A DNA stretch of 64,000 nt from CAXRDE01 sp964229355 (GTDB taxonomy: Bacteria; Cyanobacteriota; Sericytochromatia; UBA7694), in NCBI GenBank assembly GCA_964229355.1, contig CAXRDE010000011.1, forward strand, positions 1 through 64,000, written 5' to 3'. Shown piece by piece: positions 42,885 through 52,693 of the stretch. The first letter of the stretch is position 1, and the number at the start of each line of letters is the position of its first letter. The position numbers were made by a program, and so were the translations under genes. The notes below the pieces were generated by a model that searched no databases, was not told the origin of the DNA, and saw nothing but the letters and a program-made list of their open reading frames with translations.

Positions 42885-43387
42885 ATGCTCTCCCAATTTT
42901 TTAATAAGCGCAAACGGTGCTGGCGAATTTTCTGAAACGCTGCTTTGCGAGAAACCTCTGGTAACGATACCTCCGGTAACACTCCCTCTGCTTCAGAGCC
43001 TGGTGATATCACACGATGCTCAGATAAATACTTTAGCACGGGTTTTTCCTGATAATACAAAAAGCCCTGATCTGATAAGGTGAGTTCTCGAGGCCATTGC
43101 TCCTGAAGTGTATCTAACAATTTAGACTTATCATCCCGTTGCAAAAACTGTATCATCATTTCAAAGGTCTGCACAAAAGGAATCCACTGTGCTGTTAAAA
43201 CCCAATGGGCTAGCACCTGTGACAAGGCCAAAACAAAGTCCTGTGCGTCCTCAAGTTCAGTCTCACCCAGAAGCTCTTGAAGCAAAGGCTGAAAGCGCTT
43301 TACTTCTTCTGAAGAGGTAAGACAAGACTTCAAAAACCACAGACGCAGAGCAGGCGAAAAAGCCTGTTTTAAAAGGGTTTGTACCAT
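42881..43387 (-). CDS. Hypothetical protein of the ABC exporter operon
   Basis: This 168-residue, Leu-rich helical protein has no membrane segment or signal peptide. No family is recognised. It starts 5 bases after the TPR gene and has no clear ribosome site, so it probably depends on translational coupling. Confidence 0.55.
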   Translation of the reverse strand: MVQTLLKQAFSPALRLWFLKSCLTSSEEVKRFQPLLQELLGETELEDAQDFVLALSQVLAHWVLTAQWIPFVQTFEMMIQFLQRDDKSKLLDTLQEQWPRELTLSDQGFLYYQEKPVLKYLSEHRVISPGSEAEGVLPEVSLPEVSRKAAFQKIRQHRLRLLKNWESI

Positions 43388-43392
43388 TTGAG

Positions 43393-44340
43393 CTAAGACG
43401 CCAAATACGCCTTTAACTCATCTTCAAACTTCACGCCCCAGGCAAAGGGTTGTATTTTTACCTGCCCTTTCTCATAAACGAAAGGTCGTCCCAGTGCATC
43501 CTGAGGGTAACCCTCTGCATTTTTTGAAATCTGACCTGGCATCAACCCCGCTTTGGTGAGCTCCGCCAGATTGGGGGGTAAAAAAGAAGGCTTTGAAGGA
43601 GATTTTTCACCGTCTTTCACCTCCGGCGCCTGGTAATGCTGCGCCGCCAGTTGAGCGTATTGTTGCACTTTTTGATTTAGTACCCTGAGTTCGCACAAAC
43701 TGCGCCGCTCCACTAGCTGACGCATGGCACGCTCTTTCGAGATATCGTCAGGAGCTTGCTGTACCGCTCGCTCGAGCAAACTGAGAGAAGCAGCACAAAG
43801 GGATTGCTTGCCGGTCTTGGCGTATAAATCAGCGGCCAGTTTACTTGCAATCGCAGGTGCATCAGGCAATTCACTGGCCTCTTGAAAGTACTGGGCTGCC
43901 AGGGCATTATCCTTCAATTGTAAATACGCAATAAAGCCCGCCTGAAAAAAGATATCGGCGCTTTGGGGATTGTTTTGCATGCCCTTTTTGAGTAAGGTCA
44001 TCACCTGCTCTGGCTCTTCAGGCATGAGATAAGCAGAAAAGACATATGCATTTTCAAAGTGAGGGGCCAGGGTGGTTAGGGTATCAAAGTACTGAAACAG
44101 ATAATTGGCCGGCTGTTTTTGCTGTACCGTCGCGCCATAATACTGGATTAACTGTAGCCACAGCATATCAGCGGCCAGCGTGTCATGCCCCAGACTGGTC
44201 AGCTGTAAGAACTCCGCAGGGGGTAAAGATACCGAAGCATTGGCGTCATCTTTGAAAGGCAAGAGTTCAATCAGACGCGCATGAGATACATGGGTCAACC
44301 AAAAGATAGGCAAGCAGAAGAGAAGCAATATTCCACGCAT
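43393..44340 (-). CDS. Exported TPR protein of the ABC exporter operon
   Basis: The 315-residue protein has an N-terminal signal or anchor (residues 1-21), then TPR-like helical repeats (about 75-225; FEASELPD-type units such as AAQYFQEASELPD). The end segment DALGRPFVYEKGQVKI recalls the C-terminal loop of type II pseudopilins. It probably acts on the outer face of the inner membrane with the transporter. The start overlaps the permease stop by one base. Confidence 0.7.
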   Translation of the reverse strand: MRGILLLFCLPIFWLTHVSHARLIELLPFKDDANASVSLPPAEFLQLTSLGHDTLAADMLWLQLIQYYGATVQQKQPANYLFQYFDTLTTLAPHFENAYVFSAYLMPEEPEQVMTLLKKGMQNNPQSADIFFQAGFIAYLQLKDNALAAQYFQEASELPDAPAIASKLAADLYAKTGKQSLCAASLSLLERAVQQAPDDISKERAMRQLVERRSLCELRVLNQKVQQYAQLAAQHYQAPEVKDGEKSPSKPSFLPPNLAELTKAGLMPGQISKNAEGYPQDALGRPFVYEKGQVKIQPFAWGVKFEDELKAYLAS

Positions 44341-45122
44341 TAAAACTCTCGACCTTCAAAAATAAACATACTGAGTAAAAGCAACGATAAAGTATATAGC
44401 GCTCCGTAACCCAGGCTGGCAAATAGAATGTCGCTGTTCAAGGCCCCTTCAAGCAAAAATGTATTTTTTAAGTTTAACCGCTCCAAATCAGGCAGAACCA
44501 TGAACAATATCTCTAGCAAGCGCTGTAATCCGTTCCCCTGATTGGCCTTTGCAAAAGCTAAAATATCGTTACTGGCATGACCAATCAAATAAACAGCCAG
44601 GGTAAACATGGCACTCATCACGGGCGTGGCAAAGGTAGAAAAAAAGATAGCAGCGGCAATGAGCAGCAAAATTTCCACGTAAATCAGCAGCAAGGTAGCT
44701 GCAGTGCCCGGCAACAGAGGCATTAAAGCAGCGATATCAAAGCCTTTATGATAAGCCAGCACCCCGTAAAAACACAGCGCCATCGCCGAAAAGATAACAA
44801 ATAGGGTTAAACTCAAGCCCAAAAACTTGCCCAGAATAAAATCCCGACGACGTAGCGGCTTTGAAAGCAGTAAATAAATTGTTTTTTTGTCGACTTCTTT
44901 GCTGACCATACTGGTGCCTACAAAGACCGTTAAAATGAGACCAAAAATAGAAATCGAAGACAGGCCCAGATCCATCACAATTTTGGTTTGTTGATTCAGA
45001 CTTAAAGAAGACAGTACAACCCCTGAGCCAATCATCATGAGGGCAAAAAAGAGAATGACGTAGAGGAGCTTATCCCGGATACTCTCCCGCAAGGTATTCA
45101 TCGCCAAAGGTAAAAATTTCAT
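44340..45122 (-). CDS. ABC-2 type transporter permease
   Basis: The 260-residue membrane protein has about six helices and the layout of ABC-2 permeases, with the cytoplasmic SKEVDKKTIYLLLSKPLRR segment before helix 3. It pairs with the ATPase encoded just upstream, joined by an ATGA. The cargo is unknown. Confidence 0.85.
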   Translation of the reverse strand: MKFLPLAMNTLRESIRDKLLYVILFFALMMIGSGVVLSSLSLNQQTKIVMDLGLSSISIFGLILTVFVGTSMVSKEVDKKTIYLLLSKPLRRRDFILGKFLGLSLTLFVIFSAMALCFYGVLAYHKGFDIAALMPLLPGTAATLLLIYVEILLLIAAAIFFSTFATPVMSAMFTLAVYLIGHASNDILAFAKANQGNGLQRLLEILFMVLPDLERLNLKNTFLLEGALNSDILFASLGYGALYTLSLLLLSMFIFEGREF

Positions 45123-46075
45123 ACAACATCTCCTTCCTTCGCCTTTTTCACTTCTTTGACAAAAACCTCTTCAAGACTTTGAAAATGGGTTCTCAACTCC
45201 AGTAAGTCGCCACCTGACTGACGTACCACAGACACCGCTTTTAGAGCCTGTTCTAAGCTGTTAAAGCTGGCTTCAACCATACCCTTTTTGTGCACACAGC
45301 GCAAAGACAAACGCTTGAGATTCGTAACACCTAGCTTATCAAGACGTTGCACCCGCAAGTGGAACAGATTATCCAGAGGACGCTGCAATTGGTGCACAGG
45401 TTTCACCAGCACCACCCGTCCATCTACCAAAATCCCCACCCGGTCACAAATCGACTCCACATCTGAAAGAATGTGTGAGTTAAACAGAATGGTTTTTCCC
45501 TGCTTTTTTAAATTCAACACCAATTCTTTAACATCATAGCGCCCCAGAGGATCTAAACCCGACATAGGTTCATCTAACAAGAGAATATCCGGGTCATGAA
45601 TCAAGGCCTGGGCAAACCCTAAACGTTGCATCATGCCTTTAGAGTAGGTCCGAATTTGTTTACGGGCATCAGCTTCACTGAGATTAACCTGTGTCAGCAA
45701 CTCAGGAATACGCTGCCTGCAGAGATTTTTAGGCACATTAAAAAATTGGGCACACAAATGCAAAAACTCAATCCCCGTGAGGTAGGGATATACAGTGGGG
45801 TGTTCGGGCAAGTAACCCATATGTTGGCGCACACTGGGATTCCAGGGACTCTTCCCCATCACTTTCACCACACCACTCCCAGGCTTTACAAGCCCAACCA
45901 GGGTTTTAATGGTGGTGGTTTTCCCTGCGCCATTGGGGCCCAGCAAGCCAAAGGTTTCTCCCGCATAAACCTGCAGATCAACCCCTTTTAAGACATCACT
46001 TTTTTTACGCCAAAACCCAGTGTAAAAGGTTTTATGTAAGTTCTCTATTTCAATTAAAGCTGTCCGTTCCGTCAT
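45119..46075 (-). CDS. ABC transporter ATP-binding protein
   Basis: The 318-residue ATPase has Walker A GPNGAGKT (46-53), signature YSKGMMQRLG (about 145-154) and Walker B ILLLDEPMSGLDP. The Q-loop region reads GYLPEHPTVY, typical of ABC-2 exporter ATPases. The C-terminal 90 residues form the usual extra domain. It heads a five-gene operon whose products are the permease, a TPR protein and two unknown proteins. Confidence 0.93.
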   Translation of the reverse strand: MTERTALIEIENLHKTFYTGFWRKKSDVLKGVDLQVYAGETFGLLGPNGAGKTTTIKTLVGLVKPGSGVVKVMGKSPWNPSVRQHMGYLPEHPTVYPYLTGIEFLHLCAQFFNVPKNLCRQRIPELLTQVNLSEADARKQIRTYSKGMMQRLGFAQALIHDPDILLLDEPMSGLDPLGRYDVKELVLNLKKQGKTILFNSHILSDVESICDRVGILVDGRVVLVKPVHQLQRPLDNLFHLRVQRLDKLGVTNLKRLSLRCVHKKGMVEASFNSLEQALKAVSVVRQSGGDLLELRTHFQSLEEVFVKEVKKAKEGDVV

Positions 46076-46236
46076 AAATACAATGATGTTCCTTGCGCTT
46101 TTTGTTTATCATTATACGCTGTTTTCACCCCGCTGTTTCTTTGAAAGATTTGCCAACCTGGGGGGTATATCACCATTTTTACACGCTCACTGCGCTATAA
46201 TAAACCTATTAAGTAAGAGATCAAAGAGTTAAGTTC

Positions 46237-48378
46237 ATGCACACGGCCCCTTCTGTAGGCACCCCAACACCCGCCCCCAAGAGCCAAAAAATACTGTTAT
46301 TTCTGCTCATTACCTTTTTAAAACTCATGGTGGCTTTTTTATTACTTACCCTCGCAGTGGTAGGTGGTGTGGGACTTAGCGCCTACATGCGGGTGCAAAG
46401 CTTACCCGATGTGGCCAAACTACAATACTATGATCCCAACGAGCGCTCTGAACTGGTCACCGCTGACGGGATTGTACTCAAGCAAATCTTTGGCGAAGAA
46501 AACCGCAAAGTGGTGCGTTACAAAGAGATCTCGCCCAATTTAGCAAAGGCCGTCATGGCCATTGAAGACGCTCGCTTCGAAAAACATACCGGTGTAGACC
46601 CTATCGGCATCTTACGGGCCTTTAAAGCCAATATGGAAAGTCAGGTCACGGTACAGGGGGGAAGTACCATTACCCAACAATTGGTTAAAAATCTCTACCT
46701 GACCCCCGAACGCTCTTATGCCCGTAAAGCTGCTGAAGCAGTGTTGTCGATTCAAGTGGATCAAATGTATTCAAAAGAACAAATTTTAGAACTGTACTTG
46801 AACCAGATCTATTTCGGTCATAACGCCTACGGTGCAGAATCTGCTTCTGAAACCTACTTTGGCAAACCTTCAAAAGAACTTGAACTGCATGAAGCCGCCA
46901 TGATTGCCGGTCTCATTCGCGGTCCTGAAATTTACTCGCCTTACCGCAACTACAAGGCCGCCAAAATTCGCCAGGCCGCCGTTCTCAATAAAATGGTAGA
47001 GTACAAGTTCATTGATAAAGCCACTGCCGAAGCGGCCAAAACCGCCCCCATCAAACTCTACGGGATTCGCCGTGGCTTACAATACCCCTATTTCACCACC
47101 TATGCCCTGCATTATTTAAAACAAAAATATTCTGAGAGTGAACTGGAAACCAAAGGTCTGCGTATCTACACCACTTTAGATGTCAAAAAACAAGACATTG
47201 CCAAACGGGTCCTGTGGAAACACTTAGAAAACCTCAAACGCGCCAACGTTGAACAGGGTGCTCTGGTAAATATTGATGCCAAAACCGGCCATGTATTAGC
47301 CATGGTAGGCGGCACAGATTTTGGTAACAGCGAGTTCAACCGCGCCTATCAGGCGCAGCGCCAAACCGGTTCTTCTTTTAAACCTTTTGTGTACGTCACC
47401 GGCTTTGAAAACGGATATTACCCTGAGACCACCGAAGTTGATGGGCCGGTCACCTATCCTGATGGCGACAAGGGCTGGAGCCCACAAAACTACGGTCGCA
47501 ACTATAAAGGCACGGTGACCATGCGTTCGGCCCTGATGAGCTCGATTAACGTAGTGGCCGTTAAGGTAATGGACAAAGTAGGCATTAATAAAGTCGTTGA
47601 AATGACCCGACGTCTTGGCATTAAAAGTGAAGTGCGCCCTTTCCTGTCCTCGGCCCTGGGAGCTTCTGAAATTACCCCTTTAGAAATGGCCCATGCCTAT
47701 AGCGCCTTTGCCAATGACGGTATTTTACAAGACGAATCACCGATTTTAAAAATCGAAGATAAATATGGCAACGTGATCTTAGACAATACCCAGCCTAAAG
47801 GTAAGCGGGTCCTCAGCGAAGACGTGGTTCGCGATCTGAACTCGTCTCTGGTTTCAGTGGTCAGCGCCGGTACGGGCGCTGCAGCCCGCATTCCCGGTCA
47901 TGAAATCGCCGGTAAAACGGGGACCACCTCGTCTCATAAGGACGCCTGGTTTATGGGATACACGCCCCATTATGTGACCGCCGTGTGGGTGGGTAACGAC
48001 AAGCCTGAACGCATGTTTGGCGCCACTGGTGGAGGCTTTTGTGCACCCATCTGGCGAGAATTCATGGTGGATATTTTAAAAGACGAGAAACCCGAAAAGT
48101 TTCCGCCTCGTCTTCGCAAAAAGCGGGAGCGCAAATACAATGTCAAAGGCACTGCCGTGCGGGAATCCAGAGCAGCAGAAAGCAATGATAAAGCCCAGCA
48201 ACAAGTGCGAGAGCGCAGTGTCAACAGCACACCGGCAGCAACACCCAATATTCGGGTGCGTCAGAGCACACCCGCAGCAGCCCCGCTCGGAGACACCCGT
48301 CAGCCCTCAGGTCGTCTGAGTGGCCCCCGTTCTCGCGACAGCGGTCGGGGATCCGGCGGACGCCGCAGCGGCGAATAA
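46237..48378 (+). CDS. Penicillin-binding protein 1A (class A)
   Basis: The 713-residue bifunctional enzyme has one membrane helix (about 20-50). Its glycosyltransferase domain carries E110 in AIEDARFEKHTG and GGSTITQQLVKNLYL; its transpeptidase domain carries S379-xx-K382, SSINVV and K560-T-G. The Arg/Ser/Gly-rich tail (about 640-713) is disordered. It polymerises and crosslinks peptidoglycan. A TATAAT box lies at 46196-46201 with no clear -35. The gene stands alone. Confidence 0.95.
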   Translation: MHTAPSVGTPTPAPKSQKILLFLLITFLKLMVAFLLLTLAVVGGVGLSAYMRVQSLPDVAKLQYYDPNERSELVTADGIVLKQIFGEENRKVVRYKEISPNLAKAVMAIEDARFEKHTGVDPIGILRAFKANMESQVTVQGGSTITQQLVKNLYLTPERSYARKAAEAVLSIQVDQMYSKEQILELYLNQIYFGHNAYGAESASETYFGKPSKELELHEAAMIAGLIRGPEIYSPYRNYKAAKIRQAAVLNKMVEYKFIDKATAEAAKTAPIKLYGIRRGLQYPYFTTYALHYLKQKYSESELETKGLRIYTTLDVKKQDIAKRVLWKHLENLKRANVEQGALVNIDAKTGHVLAMVGGTDFGNSEFNRAYQAQRQTGSSFKPFVYVTGFENGYYPETTEVDGPVTYPDGDKGWSPQNYGRNYKGTVTMRSALMSSINVVAVKVMDKVGINKVVEMTRRLGIKSEVRPFLSSALGASEITPLEMAHAYSAFANDGILQDESPILKIEDKYGNVILDNTQPKGKRVLSEDVVRDLNSSLVSVVSAGTGAAARIPGHEIAGKTGTTSSHKDAWFMGYTPHYVTAVWVGNDKPERMFGATGGGFCAPIWREFMVDILKDEKPEKFPPRLRKKRERKYNVKGTAVRESRAAESNDKAQQQVRERSVNSTPAATPNIRVRQSTPAAAPLGDTRQPSGRLSGPRSRDSGRGSGGRRSGE

Positions 48379-48386
48379 ACCCCTTT

Positions 48387-49169
48387 TTACTCGCCGACGG
48401 AATCCTCATCCTCAACAAGGTGAAGAAGTGCCGGAAAATCAGGGTTTAGCTCCAAATCCAGCAAGCGCTCCTGGGATCCTTCGGGCGCAGTATGAACCGA
48501 CAACCACATGGGCAATGTGGCGAAGGTATTGGTGCCTAACTCTTGCTCCAGCGCATACAAATGATCCGAAATACGGTTCCAGACCGGTAATACCGCCTGC
48601 TCAGAATCTCGGGCTTTCAAAGCCGCAAACAGGGTATCCGCCGCCATGCGACAGGCAAAAAGCTGACTTTCTTCCGCCAGGCCATTGCGTCGCCAGGTGA
48701 AATAACCAAAGCCTCGACAAATGGCCGGACGCACTTCATAAATGCTACATTTGCCGTCCAGTAAAAAAGGACAGGCTTTGCAGTCAAAATCCGGTAAAGG
48801 CACATTGCTATCGGGTCGCGCAATCCGCTTTTGCTCTTGCAGAAAAAGTGCCATCTGATGCCCGTGAAAGGTTTCGTTTTGAGCCTTAATGCGCTGCCAA
48901 ACCGGCTCAGGCATGCGCAAAAGGTAGGCATAAATCAAGCGCCATTCCAGCGAAGAGGTGCGAGGCAGACCGCTGTCTACACAACAGTGAGAACAGCCGG
49001 TAGGGCAGGGAATCTGAGGATAAGCCTGATCCACCAGGTAAGTAAAGAAATCAATCAAATAGTATAGATCCCTTTGATTACCGGTGACTCCAATGTTATC
49101 CACCCAGCCAAGGGTTTGCCCCAATTGACCCAATTGATACGCCAGTTGTTCTTCCTCGGGAGTGAGCAT
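48387..49169 (-). CDS. YkgJ-type cysteine-cluster protein
   Basis: The 260-residue protein has the CxxxCxxCC cluster CPTGCSHCC (about 56-64) and a second set with CKACPFLLDGKCSIYEVRPAICRGFG, the pattern of the YkgJ/Fe-S zinc cluster family. It probably binds an iron-sulfur or zinc cluster. The reaction is unknown. It is the last gene of the nine-gene operon, 6 bases after the O-antigen ligase. Confidence 0.85.
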   Translation of the reverse strand: MLTPEEEQLAYQLGQLGQTLGWVDNIGVTGNQRDLYYLIDFFTYLVDQAYPQIPCPTGCSHCCVDSGLPRTSSLEWRLIYAYLLRMPEPVWQRIKAQNETFHGHQMALFLQEQKRIARPDSNVPLPDFDCKACPFLLDGKCSIYEVRPAICRGFGYFTWRRNGLAEESQLFACRMAADTLFAALKARDSEQAVLPVWNRISDHLYALEQELGTNTFATLPMWLSVHTAPEGSQERLLDLELNPDFPALLHLVEDEDSVGE

Positions 49170-49175
49170 AAGGGG

Positions 49176-50567
49176 TTAACCTTCCGTTTCTGTAAGCGCT
49201 TGACTGGCTACCGTAATCAGGGCGAGAGCATACCAGAATAAAATTTGTACCGGCGGACGGAAAAAGACCGTGTCCACCATACCGTGCACACAGAGCGCTG
49301 CAGAGGCGCAAAAAGCCCCGGCCAACATCAGACGCAAAGGCATGGGGCCCTGGGTAAAAAAGCCCCACACACAGCGCAGGGCATGGGTAAAGAGTACTCC
49401 CAGAAAGAGCAAAAAGCCCACAATACCCATTTCGAGCCAAATTTCAAGAAAGATATTGTAGGTGGAAAGGGCGCGAAAACCGGTGGCCATGTAGTAGGTG
49501 TACATTTTGACAAAGACCTTATTGCCCATGCCAATACCCGTCAAGCCATACACCTTAATCATTTCAATGCTGCTGTGCCACACATTCATACGAAAGTTAT
49601 TCGAAGAGTGCTGGGTATTAAAGAGGGAGCGCACCCGCTCTAACAGGGCGGGATTGGTCAACACAAAACCAATCACCCCCACAATGGCCAGTACGACGCC
49701 CCCAAAGAGCACTGTTTTTAAAAGCTTGTGGTGGCGCAAACGGTGCCAAAAAAGCATCAGATAACAAAAGAAAGCGGCAGCTCCCCAGGCCACCATGGCA
49801 ATCCAGGCCCCCCGTGAATAGGTAAAATAAATACAGGCCACCTGCAAGACCGCAGCCACCGCCAGGAGCACTTTGCCCAGCAGATTGCGATTAAAGGCAA
49901 AAAACACCGTAAAGGAAAGGGTCGGTAACAGATAACCCGCCAACAGGTTAGGATTGCCCAAAAAGGAATACACGCGGGTCAGCGTATAGCTGGACTCTGG
50001 ATCATCCCAGAGCGCCAGCGGGGGCACTTTAATATGCCATTGGTAAAGGCCATACAACGAGACAATCACGGCACTCACCGCAATGGACCACATGGCTCCC
50101 TGCATGGCTTTTAAACTGCGCAGGTTGATCAAGAAACACAGATAGCATAAAAAATAAGTCAGCGACTTGGCATAGCCGTACAAAGACAGTTTTAAAAAGG
50201 GTGAAAAGGCCGAAGCTACAAGCCCCCAGCCCACAAAAAAGCACACGGCCAATACCAGGGCCCCAAAAGGATAACGTTCTTTAATCAGCAGTACCCGCAA
50301 CAGGGTCATGCCACTACAGGCCAGTACCAACAGCGCACTTTGTCCTGAAGAGGTAAAGGGCAAAGAAAACAAAAGCACACAGGTCATCAGCAAAGCCAGC
50401 TGCGGCAAATAGGTTTGGGTATAACTGTGCGTCACCCAGGGTTGTAAACGGTTTTGAATCCAGGCCAGAGGCCCCCGCACAGGAGCCAGAAGACGGCTGT
50501 GAGCAAAGCCGTGCTCTACGGCCGCATCAGCGGATTGCAAGCTCCAGCGTTGCAAAGAAGCGCCCAT
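49176..50567 (-). CDS. O-antigen ligase / polymerase family protein
   Basis: The 463-residue membrane protein has about ten or more helices and the Wzy_C-type loop: a long periplasmic segment around NNFRMNVWHSSIEMIKVYGLTGIGMG, where WaaL-like proteins keep catalytic Arg and His. It would join polysaccharide to a lipid core or polymerise repeat units. The start overlaps the DUF4330 stop by one base. Its neighbours, heptose kinase and GT4, support LPS work. Confidence 0.85.
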   Translation of the reverse strand: MGASLQRWSLQSADAAVEHGFAHSRLLAPVRGPLAWIQNRLQPWVTHSYTQTYLPQLALLMTCVLLFSLPFTSSGQSALLVLACSGMTLLRVLLIKERYPFGALVLAVCFFVGWGLVASAFSPFLKLSLYGYAKSLTYFLCYLCFLINLRSLKAMQGAMWSIAVSAVIVSLYGLYQWHIKVPPLALWDDPESSYTLTRVYSFLGNPNLLAGYLLPTLSFTVFFAFNRNLLGKVLLAVAAVLQVACIYFTYSRGAWIAMVAWGAAAFFCYLMLFWHRLRHHKLLKTVLFGGVVLAIVGVIGFVLTNPALLERVRSLFNTQHSSNNFRMNVWHSSIEMIKVYGLTGIGMGNKVFVKMYTYYMATGFRALSTYNIFLEIWLEMGIVGFLLFLGVLFTHALRCVWGFFTQGPMPLRLMLAGAFCASAALCVHGMVDTVFFRPPVQILFWYALALITVASQALTETEG

Positions 50568-51073
50568 TAATTTTCAAAGTCCACTTTCATAATCGACCCA
50601 TTAAAACGGTAGCCAAAGGCGTCGAGTTCAACGCTATTGCCCACCTTCAGATAATGCCCGCCCATTACCACACCTTCGTCGGTCACTTCGGCATTGTGCT
50701 TAAAGGTGATATCAATGTCTTTGACTTCAGGGGAGCTGATATCTTCGACCGCCACGGGCTGATCTTTACTGTTTAAAAACACCGTTTTGCGCGGCATCAT
50801 GTTCACATCGGTGACCACCACCGGCTCATAGCGCTGATTACGAATGGTCAAAAAGACTTTTTCATTGACCTTAAAAATCGTGGGGTCTTGCACACGGGCT
50901 CCGCGAATGGCAATGGTCACGGACGCTTCGCCACGGGCCTGAATCTTCTTTTCGAGGGGCGATTGGCCCATCACAATGTATAAAAAGCCGCTGAGGGCAG
51001 CCACTAAAATGATCACCAGAGACAGATCAATAATATTGACGCGTCCCCACAATTTGCCTTGCGTATCGAGCAT
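50567..51073 (-). CDS. DUF4330 membrane protein
   Basis: The 168-residue protein has one N-terminal membrane helix (about 16-34) and the DUF4330 opening MLDTQGKLWGRVNIIDLSLV, followed by an extracytoplasmic beta-rich domain. The family occurs in Cyanobacteria and Clostridia-related genomes. Its role is not known, but here it lies between heptose kinase and O-antigen ligase. Confidence 0.8.
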   Translation of the reverse strand: MLDTQGKLWGRVNIIDLSLVIILVAALSGFLYIVMGQSPLEKKIQARGEASVTIAIRGARVQDPTIFKVNEKVFLTIRNQRYEPVVVTDVNMMPRKTVFLNSKDQPVAVEDISSPEVKDIDITFKHNAEVTDEGVVMGGHYLKVGNSVELDAFGYRFNGSIMKVDFEN

Positions 51074-51077
51074 GGGT

Positions 51078-52088
51078 TTAACTATCCTTTGTTTCTAAGA
51101 GGGTTTCGGTCATTTCGGCGGGCGTTGTGGTGCTACAACCGTGGCGGCGAATCACAATGCTGGCCGCCAAATTGGCCAGTTCCATGGCTTCGGGAAGAGA
51201 ACAACCTGAGCCCAGTGCCACCGATAAAGTGGCCACCACCGTGTCTCCGGCACCGGTCACATCAAAGACATCCGCTTTATTGAGGGCAGACACCTGATGG
51301 TAACGGCCTTCAGATTGAAACAGACTCATGCCTTCATCGCCGCGGGTAATCAACAGAGCCTCAGCACCACACTCTGCCAGCAGTTTTTCGCCCCCGGCAC
51401 GGAGTTCCGTTTCGGTATCCATACGGTAGCCTAAATTGTTTTCGGCTTCCGGCTTATTGGGGGTAAGCACCGTGGCCCCCGCAAACAAACGCAAGTCCTC
51501 TTGCGAGTCCACCACCCACATTTTGTGATGGGTTTTGGCCAGTTGGCGCACCACATCAATGGTTTCAGGCACCACCACCCCACGACCATAATCTGAAATA
51601 ATCACCAGATCTGCCTGAGGCACCAGTATCTGCAATTGCTGTTGCAAAGCGAGATGCAGGTCCTGAGACAGGGTCTTATCGGGAATTTGATCCAGACGCA
51701 ACACCTGCTGCATCACCGATTGACGGCTTTGGGCAGAAATACGGGTTTTGGTGGTGGTGGGCACTTCATGGGTTTCCACAACCCCCACGGTATTGATGCC
51801 ACATTCATTGAGCAGCTCCACAAGGGCCTTGCCCGAGAGGTCTTTACCCACCACGCCAATGGCGGTGGTTTCAGCCCCCAGGGTCACCAGGTTAGCCAGG
51901 GTATTGGCCGCGCCACCGGGTTTGTAATGGCGGCGTTTTTCTTCCACAATCGGCACCGGGGCTTCCCGAGAAATCCGCTGAATCTCGCCCTCAATGTATT
52001 CATCTAAAATCAGGTCCCCAATTAAGAGCACCCGCGGATGGGCCAGTTTTTTTAAAATACCGAGTAAATGTTCGTTGTGCTTTGTCAT
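51078..52088 (-). CDS. rfaE1: D-glycero-beta-D-manno-heptose-7-phosphate kinase
   Basis: The 336-residue PfkB-type sugar kinase has GDLILDEYIEG at the N-terminus (RfaE-type) and the ATP-site signature DVFDVTGAGDTVVA with catalytic Asp near residue 284. It phosphorylates heptose-7-phosphate at O1 for ADP-heptose and the LPS inner core. The C-terminal cytidylyltransferase domain of the E. coli fusion (HldE) is missing, so a separate RfaE2 is needed. Confidence 0.9.
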   Translation of the reverse strand: MTKHNEHLLGILKKLAHPRVLLIGDLILDEYIEGEIQRISREAPVPIVEEKRRHYKPGGAANTLANLVTLGAETTAIGVVGKDLSGKALVELLNECGINTVGVVETHEVPTTTKTRISAQSRQSVMQQVLRLDQIPDKTLSQDLHLALQQQLQILVPQADLVIISDYGRGVVVPETIDVVRQLAKTHHKMWVVDSQEDLRLFAGATVLTPNKPEAENNLGYRMDTETELRAGGEKLLAECGAEALLITRGDEGMSLFQSEGRYHQVSALNKADVFDVTGAGDTVVATLSVALGSGCSLPEAMELANLAASIVIRRHGCSTTTPAEMTETLLETKDS

Positions 52089-52105
52089 AAACTGTGGTGT
52101 ACCGG

Positions 52106-52693
52106 CTATAAATCAGAAATGCCTTCTACACCCATTTCCTTTTTGAGTTCATCGTTGTACTGCTTAATCAGCGCCTCTGCTTCATAGCGCTCCAAAATAT
52201 GTCCGTCAAGTTCATTGAGATTGCCCGCCCAGCTCTCGCCCACCAGGGCCAGGGTGCCCCCCGCCAGGAAAGCGCCCAGACCATACCAGAACGAGCCATC
52301 AAACTTCACCAGATTAGCCAACAGCACGGCCCCCACCGCCATGAGCGAAAGCCCGCCAATACTCATGCTATTGCCAATATTTCGGTTCACTTCACGTTGG
52401 CTCAGTCGCTCAGCCTGGCCCGTCATTTTGAGCAGGGTGACCTCATCAATCCGCTCGTTCACGCCACGGGTAATGTACCAATCCCGGTGGGCGTTCTGAA
52501 TGCGCAGGCGCTGAAGCTTAAACTTCTGAATATTGAGTTCTTCGGGGCTTAAACTCTGGGGCTCTGTATAAAAAGGGGAGTTAGACTGAGCCACCTGCAC
52601 CGAGGCTGTGGGCGGCACAAAGGCAAGAGCCGGGGTCGTGGCCATCCAGGCGCTCAGGGTCAGGGCTGCCACCAGGGCAGGCATTTTTCTCAT
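52106..52693 (-). CDS. Exported membrane protein, unknown
   Basis: The 195-residue protein has a signal peptide (about 1-24, ending PALAF), a charged region (about 55-95) and two close membrane helices (about 107-152). I do not recognise a family. It is ATGA-linked to prfB and 17 bases before the heptose kinase gene. Confidence 0.65.
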   Translation of the reverse strand: MRKMPALVAALTLSAWMATTPALAFVPPTASVQVAQSNSPFYTEPQSLSPEELNIQKFKLQRLRIQNAHRDWYITRGVNERIDEVTLLKMTGQAERLSQREVNRNIGNSMSIGGLSLMAVGAVLLANLVKFDGSFWYGLGAFLAGGTLALVGESWAGNLNELDGHILERYEAEALIKQYNDELKKEMGVEGISDL

